From the NCBI GenBank assembly GCA_028280485.1, contig JANQLS010000013.1, positions 1-40,643 of the forward strand: a stretch of 40,643 nucleotides of DNA, written 5' to 3'. Below, piece by piece: positions 33,700 through 40,643 of the stretch. The notes beneath the pieces were generated by a model. The model did not search any database. It was given only the letters and a program-made list of their open reading frames with translations, and had not been told where the DNA came from. Position 1 is the stretch's first letter. Every line of letters begins with the position of its first letter. This DNA is from Planctomycetota bacterium (GTDB lineage Bacteria > Planctomycetota > UBA8108 > JACQVS01). The position numbers were made by a program, and so were the translations under genes.

Positions 33700-35007
33700 C
33701 TAGGGATGCACGCCAGGAGTTCCACTCTCACGCTTTCTTTTTTGTGCAACTAAGAACCAGATCGTCCCCAAAGCGATCATTCCGAGGCCCACCCCCCAAA
33801 TGATCGGTTCCACCCAAAAGGCCAAGAAACTGCATCCGATCAGTCCGAGAACGGAAAAGATTCTGGGATACAACCGCTGTTCTTTAGCCAATCGCAGACA
33901 AGCCAGGTTGGTGAGCGCGTAGTAAATCAACACCGTAAACGCGCTAAAACTCCAGGCAATCTCTAACTTGCCGTAAAGAGTTAAGCAAAAAATAAAGGCC
34001 CCAATAACCAGAACGGCGGTACGAGGTGTGGCTTTTCCTTCGTGAACTTTTCCTACTATCGACGGCATGTCTCCCCTGCGTCCCATCGCAAATAAAACTC
34101 GAGACAATCCTAGCAGCAGGTTGAGTAAGACCCCGAGCATCGCTGCCATCGCCCCCAGAGTAACAAATTTGGCTAATTCGGGTTGATCTATCAAGATTGA
34201 AATCGCTTCAAGAGGAGCAGAGTAAGACTGAGCGAATTCGTAAAATTTTTCAGCTCCAACGACATCTACGGCTGAACCAGAAACAATTAGATAAAGAATG
34301 AGAGAAATGCCTAAGGTAGATAAGATCGCTATTGGTATCGTTTGACGAGGGTTTTTAACTTCTTCGCCCAAAGTGGCCACTCTTCCGTAGCCAGTATAAG
34401 CTACGAACATCAAGGCGATGCCCTGAAACCAGGCTGACATGGATGGTTTATCATCTAAAAATAATGTCTCAGACCAATTGGAATCCGAACTCAACGAGCA
34501 GGCAATTGTAAACGCAAAGAGAGAACACACGGTGAGAATCACGATGACCGTATTGACAGCATTACTTCTTTTCAGCCCCCCGGCTACCAAGAATGTGAGA
34601 ACGATGACAGCCAACAAAGCGATGCTGATACCTTGCCACTCCCCTTCGATTTGAAACTGTATTGATAAATAAAATGCGAATCCCAATGCAGCCGTTGCGG
34701 CGGATGCACTTTTAGCCAGTAAGAACATCCACCCGGCAGTAAATCCAAGATAGGGAGTTAAGACTCGATAACCATATTCGTAAGTCCCTCCACTTCGTGG
34801 ATAGGCCGCAGCCAATTGAGCACTACTCATAGCATTACAAAAAGCTAAGAAGGCTGCGCAAACAATGACGGGCAGAATCCACGAGCCAACCACTCCAGCA
34901 ACAATGCCGGTAGAGACGAAAACCCCAGTTCCTAAAATGGAGCCGAGACCTAAAAGAACTGCACTGAAGATTCCCAGCTCTCTTTTTAATTCTTGTGATT
35001 CAGTCAT
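33700..35007 (-). CDS. APC-superfamily amino acid permease
   Basis: 435-aa inner-membrane transporter with about 12 helices. The first helix carries the APC signature LGLGSILGTGVFVSTGIVAG, followed by AAYPRSGGTYEYGYRVL in helix 2-3 and FVAYTGYGRVATLGEEVKNPRQTIP in helix 6, where the family's substrate-gating segment and the EEVKNP(R) motif lie. These place it among amino acid-polyamine-organocation permeases (YhdG/SteT-like); the substrate cannot be predicted. It lies 90 bp upstream of the selenoprotein-like gene on the same strand and may be co-transcribed with it, though that gap leaves room for a separate promoter. There is a short basic cytoplasmic C-terminus. Confidence 0.9.
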   Translation of the reverse strand: MTESQELKRELGIFSAVLLGLGSILGTGVFVSTGIVAGVVGSWILPVIVCAAFLAFCNAMSSAQLAAAYPRSGGTYEYGYRVLTPYLGFTAGWMFLLAKSASAATAALGFAFYLSIQFQIEGEWQGISIALLAVIVLTFLVAGGLKRSNAVNTVIVILTVCSLFAFTIACSLSSDSNWSETLFLDDKPSMSAWFQGIALMFVAYTGYGRVATLGEEVKNPRQTIPIAILSTLGISLILYLIVSGSAVDVVGAEKFYEFAQSYSAPLEAISILIDQPELAKFVTLGAMAAMLGVLLNLLLGLSRVLFAMGRRGDMPSIVGKVHEGKATPRTAVLVIGAFIFCLTLYGKLEIAWSFSAFTVLIYYALTNLACLRLAKEQRLYPRIFSVLGLIGCSFLAFWVEPIIWGVGLGMIALGTIWFLVAQKRKRESGTPGVHP

Positions 35008-35366
35008 AGCAGTGAGGAAGTAGTTTGTGCTTAAAAGAATTTATAACTAAAACCATCAACTTTATCTCTAATGAGGCTTCGTTAAATTTATTTGCCGATC
35101 CACCAAGCATAAGTATAGTTTATTTTAAAAATTGCAACTCCCAATTAATGTTAAGATTGAGTAAAATCTGAGGGTCGAAAGTAGGGATTCTCAAGCTCAC
35201 TAACAAGTGAGAAAAAAACGCTTATAACTCACTTATTTACTCATCTCAATTCGCTTTTAAAACCATGACCAATTCCTCTATACACTTATTTGGTTTTAGA
35301 TATGCGGAGGGCCATCAAGGGTAATTCAACATAATGAATTATCGTCTTTAAGATTAGGGGATTCTG
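35008..35366. other. Divergent intergenic region
   Basis: 359 bp of AT-rich sequence between the permease and the 1708-aa protein. It contains a small hairpin CTCACT/AGTGAG (35196-35201/35206-35211) and an AGGGG ribosome site at about 35356 for the plus-strand gene. No further gene or assignable promoter is visible. Confidence 0.4.
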
Positions 35367-38300
35367 ATGAGCAAGCTCTCAATCGAAATAAAAAATAAGC
35401 TTCGTCAACGGTCTCAATCTCATTATTCAATTCTTCATTTCATACTCCTCTTCCTATCCGCTACTATTTTCACCTTCCTTCCTTCTCAAGCCCAGGGAGA
35501 AGAGATAACAAGGGAAATCGAAATCCCATGGGGAGGCCACGAGCTTGTTTACAGCCCCATAAATGCGAAAATATATATTCGTCAAACTACTACTGCATTT
35601 TCATCCTATTCCACAAACACCCTGACTCAAGGCCCAACGATTGCATTGGATGAAGGGATTCAAACTCTATTTCTTTCATCGGATGAAACAAGGCTCTACG
35701 CCAAGTTATTCCGCGCTGGAGCCATCGCCACAATCGACCTCGAGACGGAGGAAGTGGCTTACCACGATTTTTCAGAAGACCTGGGCGATGCGGCTTTAAT
35801 TTGGAGTACCGTGGAATTAGAACCACATGTTCTATTGGCGTCCATACGAAATAACTCGATCCCCGAATCCTATAGTTTTGCAAAATTAACTTTTCCTCCT
35901 CTGGTTGAATCACCTCAAGTAGAAAAAATATTAGAGGATTACGATACCTCCTCCTGCGGTGCCGTACTCACCAAAAGTCCGCAGGGAGATGTGCTCTACC
36001 TAACAACTTGCGAGACTGAAACGAATATCTTTAAACTGGATCTCACCCAACCTGATTTCCCTCTGATCTCTTCTTCCTTTATACCTTCACTTACGTTTCG
36101 CGGCCAACAGGGTCTCACGATTCATCCTGAGGGCAGTCGTCTCTATACCTCTGGAAGAATCGTCGATCCAACAACCTTTGAAACTCTAGACTTTCTTCCT
36201 AGCCGAGGTATTAGATTTGGGGATAATCCCGATATCTACTATTCAATATCCAATGAATCCAGAGATAAAATCGATGTCTACAGTAGTACCACCTACAAAA
36301 AAGTAGCTCAAATCGATTCACCCTGTAACAGCATTGAGAGAATCGAGGCGTATGTGGTCTTAAATGAAAATCGAGGAGTCATAGTCAAAGAACACAGAAC
36401 TTTATGTGGAACGATCCAAGTTCAAGAGTGTACCGAGCCTCCTCCTACACCAACCTTGACATTTCCTAACGCGGAAAGCATCGTCGATGGTTTCGCCCCT
36501 GGTACTTTTACCTGGTCGCTTCCTGAACTAACCTGCCCTTATACCTTCGATGTGATCCTCGATCAAAACAACCCTCCAACCTCCATCTTCGCACGAGATC
36601 TTGAAGATCTTAGATACAACCCAGGACAATTAAGCTCAGGGACTTATTATTTAAAAATCGTCGCGAAGAACTCGCAGGGAGAAACTGAAAGTGAAGTCGT
36701 CAGCTTTGAAGCCACAGGAGTCTCACCTTCCCCCTCAGATTACGTGATGAGCTTGATTGGATTCTCTAGATCACCCTCCGTTTCCACTGACCTGGTTTAC
36801 GACTCTCTCAGAAACATAGTTTACGTATCGATGCCCATACTAGATGAAATTTGGCGCATCTCACTTGATGGGGATGGAGTGTTTCTTTCGAGGATCATCA
36901 ATTTAGACTCTCCCAGAGGAATCGAGCTTTCTAGTACTGGAGATAGCCTCTACGTAGCTTTAGGCCACGAGCTAACGATCGCCGAAATCGATTTAGATTC
37001 GCTCGAGATCACGCGGCATAGCCTCTCGAACGAATCCAGTATTTTAGAAGGTATCGATGGAGGCGTTTTAGATGTCGTCGAAGGCAATCCCGGTGAACTC
37101 TATGTCACTGTGACCTCCGGCAGTAGCCCAAGCTCAAATGGGGTTTATAAATTCAACGAGGCTCAAGACAACCAGGTAACGAGAATCGGGGAAGACCTTC
37201 TCGCCAGCTGTAGACCTGAAATTGAAATCGACCGGGCTCAAAATCTTTTATACCTCTATCAATGCTCTTCGGTGGGAGGTTTAAAGGTGTTGGATCTCAA
37301 CACTCCAACTGGGGAGGTAGTGAGAGAGAAAGCGATGCAATTGCCAACGATTACAGAAACTCGCTTCTCTATAAGCCCCGATGGGGCCCGCGTATTTTTA
37401 CCCGATGGACAAGTTTTAAACTCCACGACATTAGAGTTAGAAAAGTCAATTGAGGGAAGGTTTGCGAAAGCGGATGAGGCAAACGGAAGAATCCTCACCT
37501 TCATCGAACCCGATACGGTAAAGATCTACAATAACCAGGATCTCAGCTTCCAATCGGACTTCAAGCTTACTACTGAAATACGCTCTCTTCGCAGCTTCTT
37601 TCTCATTCCAGAAATTGATGAGTGGATCTTCTTAGATCACCGGGGAATGCACCGAGTGAGCCCCGTCCCAGATTGCACGTCACCCTTCCCAAACTTGAAC
37701 GTCCATACTCCAGCCGATGGTGCTCACCTTGAATTACCCAACTCCGGAACTCTTTCGTGGAGTTTAACGGAAGACCCCACTTGCCCGGTGACTTTCGATG
37801 TGTTCTGGGGCTCTCAAAGCCCCCCTCAGTACCTTCTTTGTAGGAATAGCTCTGAACTTTCTTGTGAGCTTGAAGATTTAAGTGAAGGAAGCTACTTCTG
37901 GCAAGTGGTGATGAATACCCATGAAGGAACCATCGAAGGGCCTATCTGGAGTTTTGAAGTTTCTGAGCCTTACAATACTCCCTCAGTTTCACCTCAATTT
38001 AATTTTGAAGCCGATACCTTTGATTTCGCAGTCGATCAAACTCGACAACGCGTCTACGTCAGTACTCCCAATCTAAATGAAGTTCAAATTCTTGAGCTTC
38101 CCTACTTCCAGGCTCTCGATCCCATTAAAGTTGATCACAAACCCAATGGACTCGAATTGAGCTCCAATGGCTCCTACTTGTACGTGGCTCAAAAAGACGC
38201 GGCTTCATTTGCCATCATCCATCTGGAGGATAACTCCATTTCAGAAATTGATCTGGCCGAAGATTTAGATGGGAGCTTTGCCTATGATGTTTCAGAAGGT

Positions 38301-40493
38301 CTCCCCGGCCAGCTGATCGTTACCAGCCATGGAAACGCCTTCCATCAAACCCGATTTGTAGTTGTGGATCTCGATGGAGACCAAGTCTTAAACACCACGA
38401 GAAGCGCCAACACTCTTCGGAACTATGCCACGGTTCAAATCAGCCCGGATGGTCATTTCGCCTATGCCTATGCTTGTGACGATCAAAAAGTGGCCTATAA
38501 ACTCGACCTTCAACAAGAAGGGGCTCCCATCGATCGAATTAGTCCAATCAATGATTTCGTTAATTGCAGCGAACAAAGCCCTCATTTTGCTCTGAGTGGA
38601 GATGGAAGTTTCCTTTCATTGCCTTCAGGCTTTGCTTTAAATACCGATGATTTTTCATCGATTCACCGTCAGGCAACCGGAGCAAAATCATTTGGCCTTA
38701 GAAACGATATCTACTGGTGGTCCCCCACTTCAGAAATTATCTATTCCGTCGCAATCCCTATGGAGACGATCTCGATCGTTGATGCCAATCCTTACTCACA
38801 ACAAGTAAGGCCTTCGTTCACTCACAAGATAGAAGTTTTGGCTGATGCCCAAGGTTGGATCCTAATAGCTGGAAATACAATTCGAGGGATCATTCACGGT
38901 GAATCTTGCCCCGACTTGCCGGAAGAACCTTATCAACCTGATCCACCTCACCCCTCAACCGAAATTAGCTTGACTCATGTCAACCTCAGCTGGGAAGGCT
39001 CCCCCGATTACTGCGCGAGTCGTTATTCTGTTTACTTGGACACCTTCGATCCCCCAGAATCGATTATCTCTTACAATCGCCCCCTGACCGAAGCCTTTGT
39101 GGGAGGCCTAGAACCAGATACGACTTACTACTGGCAAGTTCGCTCTCAACGAGGTGGCAGGGAAATTGAAAGCCCGGTTTGGTCGTTTACAACTCGCTCT
39201 GATTCTTCCCGAATCACTCAACCGATCAACTTCGATTTGGGATCTATAGGTGGGAAGATGGTTTTTGCTGATTCACGTAAAACGCTTTTCATCAGCCTTC
39301 CTTCAGAGAATTCCATCTTGTTGTATTCTACTTTCAAATTAGATGCCATCGATCAAATCCAGTTACAAAATCGACCTGCAGGAATCTGTTTGAGCCACGA
39401 TGAAAATGCGTTGTACGTCGCCCTAAGCGATGAGCTCAGCATCCTGAAGATCCAACTCGACAGCCAAGAGATTCAAAGATTAGATATCGGCTCTGAAAGC
39501 GGCTCAGGATACCCACATGGCTTGATAGAGGTATCACCTAATAAGGTCGCCATTTCATTCGAACCTGAAAGAGACGAGGAAAGTCATCTCCTCCTCTTCG
39601 ATGTGAATACCCGAGAAACTCAAATCATCGCCGAAGGAAGAAAATTCCTCGATCCCGCTTCCTTCGTGCAATCGGGTGATCTGCGATTCTTGTTTGTTGG
39701 ATTCCCCAACGAAATATTGAAACTCGATATTTCGCAAGAGGGATTACCCATCGTTGATTCAGAAACTGAAAGTGTCTTCTTCGGAGATCAGTTTTCGATC
39801 TCTGCAGATAGCGCTCAGCTTTACCTCGCTAATGGAGCCATCCATGAAACTTCGAGCTTAGAGGAATGGTCACCAGCTCGGAAACGAGGGATTCCCAGTT
39901 TCGGGGATCGTTCCGCTGTCGCTTACATTGCTACAAACGATGAAATACAAGTCATCCATCTCCCCGAACAGGAGGTCGTGGGAAGCATGCCTTTGGAATG
40001 TAGTGAAGGTAGCCCCGATGAGTATCTGACCCACGACTTTATCGCTCTCCCCACTGAACAAGGATTTTTAGCTTTGAAGGGGCCCTACCTTTGTGGGTAT
40101 TTGAGCAAAAACCCAGAAGACTGCAATTCGAATGGGATTTCCGACGCTGAAGAAATTGCCGAAGGCCTCGTTCAGGATGAAAATCTAAATTCGATCCCCG
40201 ATTCCTGTGAGCGTCCCATTTTCCGCCGTGCCGATGTCAACAGCGATGGCAAAATCGAAATTACCGATGTTGTGAACGGCCTTTCTTATCTCTTCATCGG
40301 CTTGTCGCCCGAACCCACCTGCTTGAAGAGTCTCGATGTCAACGACGATGCTCTGATAGACGTGTCCGACCCCATCTATCTGCTATCATATATGTTCTTA
40401 GGTAAAGACGCCCCACCTGCTCCCTTCATTGAGTGTGGGCACGATCCAAGCTTGGATCACTTGGGTTGTCCTTTGACTCATGAGTGTTTTTAA
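35367..40493 (+). CDS. Giant secreted propeller/Fn3-like protein with dockerin-like C-terminus
   Basis: 1708-aa exported protein; AGGGG precedes the ATG and a signal peptide (about 22-43) ends near SQAQG-E. Four internal repeats of about 415 aa start near residues 45, 452, 866 and 1285. Each has a propeller of about 330 aa (blades such as DLVYDSLRNIVYVSMP, FDFAVDQTRQRVYVSTP, GKMVFADSRKTLFISLP, SSTGDSLYVALG). The first three end in an Fn3-like domain (FTWSLPELTCPYTFDV, LSWSLTEDPTCPVTFDV, LSWEGSPDYCASRYSV). The fourth ends in a calcium-binding NSNGISDAEEI...LNSIPDSC segment and a dockerin-like domain (about 1617-1708) with loops DVNSDGKIEITD and DVNDDALIDVSD and a Cys tail. Likely cell-surface or matrix; binding target unknown. 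Confidence 0.85.
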   Translation: MSKLSIEIKNKLRQRSQSHYSILHFILLFLSATIFTFLPSQAQGEEITREIEIPWGGHELVYSPINAKIYIRQTTTAFSSYSTNTLTQGPTIALDEGIQTLFLSSDETRLYAKLFRAGAIATIDLETEEVAYHDFSEDLGDAALIWSTVELEPHVLLASIRNNSIPESYSFAKLTFPPLVESPQVEKILEDYDTSSCGAVLTKSPQGDVLYLTTCETETNIFKLDLTQPDFPLISSSFIPSLTFRGQQGLTIHPEGSRLYTSGRIVDPTTFETLDFLPSRGIRFGDNPDIYYSISNESRDKIDVYSSTTYKKVAQIDSPCNSIERIEAYVVLNENRGVIVKEHRTLCGTIQVQECTEPPPTPTLTFPNAESIVDGFAPGTFTWSLPELTCPYTFDVILDQNNPPTSIFARDLEDLRYNPGQLSSGTYYLKIVAKNSQGETESEVVSFEATGVSPSPSDYVMSLIGFSRSPSVSTDLVYDSLRNIVYVSMPILDEIWRISLDGDGVFLSRIINLDSPRGIELSSTGDSLYVALGHELTIAEIDLDSLEITRHSLSNESSILEGIDGGVLDVVEGNPGELYVTVTSGSSPSSNGVYKFNEAQDNQVTRIGEDLLASCRPEIEIDRAQNLLYLYQCSSVGGLKVLDLNTPTGEVVREKAMQLPTITETRFSISPDGARVFLPDGQVLNSTTLELEKSIEGRFAKADEANGRILTFIEPDTVKIYNNQDLSFQSDFKLTTEIRSLRSFFLIPEIDEWIFLDHRGMHRVSPVPDCTSPFPNLNVHTPADGAHLELPNSGTLSWSLTEDPTCPVTFDVFWGSQSPPQYLLCRNSSELSCELEDLSEGSYFWQVVMNTHEGTIEGPIWSFEVSEPYNTPSVSPQFNFEADTFDFAVDQTRQRVYVSTPNLNEVQILELPYFQALDPIKVDHKPNGLELSSNGSYLYVAQKDAASFAIIHLEDNSISEIDLAEDLDGSFAYDVSEGLPGQLIVTSHGNAFHQTRFVVVDLDGDQVLNTTRSANTLRNYATVQISPDGHFAYAYACDDQKVAYKLDLQQEGAPIDRISPINDFVNCSEQSPHFALSGDGSFLSLPSGFALNTDDFSSIHRQATGAKSFGLRNDIYWWSPTSEIIYSVAIPMETISIVDANPYSQQVRPSFTHKIEVLADAQGWILIAGNTIRGIIHGESCPDLPEEPYQPDPPHPSTEISLTHVNLSWEGSPDYCASRYSVYLDTFDPPESIISYNRPLTEAFVGGLEPDTTYYWQVRSQRGGREIESPVWSFTTRSDSSRITQPINFDLGSIGGKMVFADSRKTLFISLPSENSILLYSTFKLDAIDQIQLQNRPAGICLSHDENALYVALSDELSILKIQLDSQEIQRLDIGSESGSGYPHGLIEVSPNKVAISFEPERDEESHLLLFDVNTRETQIIAEGRKFLDPASFVQSGDLRFLFVGFPNEILKLDISQEGLPIVDSETESVFFGDQFSISADSAQLYLANGAIHETSSLEEWSPARKRGIPSFGDRSAVAYIATNDEIQVIHLPEQEVVGSMPLECSEGSPDEYLTHDFIALPTEQGFLALKGPYLCGYLSKNPEDCNSNGISDAEEIAEGLVQDENLNSIPDSCERPIFRRADVNSDGKIEITDVVNGLSYLFIGLSPEPTCLKSLDVNDDALIDVSDPIYLLSYMFLGKDAPPAPFIECGHDPSLDHLGCPLTHECF

Positions 40494-40501
40494 AGATATT
40501 T

Positions 40502-40527
40502 CAAGCCCGAAGCGTTAGCGAGGGATA
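40502..40527 (+). repeat. CCCGAAGC-type repeat
   Basis: CAAGCCCGAAGCGTTAGCGA followed by GGGATA, starting 8 nt after the stop of the 1708-aa gene and running straight into the hairpin array. It is the best-preserved copy of the family in this window. Confidence 0.7.
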
Positions 40528-40643
40528 ATTAGTTTCTGTTGAAAATAGGTCGTTCCGACCTACTTTCAAACGCTCCAAGCAGTTCTTCGAACTGCGTCGC
40601 TCCACTAAAAATAGGCTAAAAGCCTATTTTTGTGATTTGCGTG
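40526..40643. repeat. Multi-hairpin repeat array (right copy, inverted)
   Basis: TAATTAGTTTCTGTTGAAA (40526-40544) is the inverse of the terminal linker at 127-145. Hairpins follow in mirrored order. D' is TTGAAA/TTTCAA around TAGGTCG/CGACCTA (40539-40569, loop TTC). C' is GCAGTTC/GAACTGC (40579-40595, loop TTC). B' is a long AT-ended hairpin around TAGGCT/AGCCTA (40607-40631, loop AAA). Linkers match the left copy, while the arms differ but still pair. The array probably extends beyond the window. Confidence 0.78.

Noticed and set aside
35196..35211. Intrinsic terminator at CTCACT/AGTGAG
   Set aside because: The hairpin is followed by A residues on the plus strand. On the minus strand the T-run precedes the hairpin, and the site lies upstream of both divergent genes.

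Overview
The window looks like a chromosomal segment of a planctomycete or close relative in the PVC group, probably marine or aquatic. This is inferred from family content: a FGly-type sulfatase, a two-module DUF1080 protein, FG-GAP/VCBS and lactonase propellers, a TIGR02603-like haem domain with a DUF6797-like region, and two large secreted proteins ending in the cysteine-tailed dockerin-like domain common in Planctomycetes. Base composition is moderate, below 50% GC by eye. I saw no rRNA, tRNA, phage, integrase or transposase gene.

Layout: 1-188 is an array of hairpins beside lpxR (minus strand). 1778-3473 is an ammonium transporter/PII operon closed by an intrinsic terminator. 3667-6022 holds a HEAT-like protein, an MGMT-like protein and a small membrane-anchored protein. 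6161-8603 is a VCBS-propeller/lactonase pair facing a sulfatase (8755-10497, minus). 10687-13893 (minus) encodes a discoidin/dockerin surface protein. 14372-15799 holds tandem paralogous membrane proteins. 16175-18484 (minus) encodes a choice-of-anchor/phytase-like protein. 18931-20145 is DUF1080, 20420-21646 (minus) an L-fuconate dehydratase and 21922-23010 an MBL-fold hydrolase. 23051-24085 is a non-coding array of about 360-bp tandem repeats. 24185-35007 is a minus-strand run of four genes: an APC permease, a probable selenoprotein, a protein with many carboxypeptidase-regulatory-like modules, and a 1507-aa fusion of TIM barrel, LamG, cytochrome c, propeller and cupredoxin. 35367-40493 encodes a 1708-aa propeller/dockerin protein, followed by a second hairpin array.

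Two threads stand out. First, the gene at 32437-33609 reads through a single in-frame TGA in a thioredoxin-like Cys-Thr-Sec context, with a SECIS-like hairpin just downstream. It lies upstream of a protein carrying both a c-type haem site and a complete set of blue-copper ligands, which suggests an envelope redox role. Second, the intergenic space is filled with small structured repeats: REP-like hairpins with a GTAG foot placed at stop codons, inverted REP pairs, a recurring CCCGAAGC...GCGAGGG element, long inverted repeats of the CAAGAAAA type, and two multi-hairpin arrays with covarying arms at the two ends of the window. Sulfatase, L-fuconate dehydratase, lactonase and DUF1080 genes are compatible with use of sulfated, fucose-rich algal polysaccharide, but they do not form one operon.
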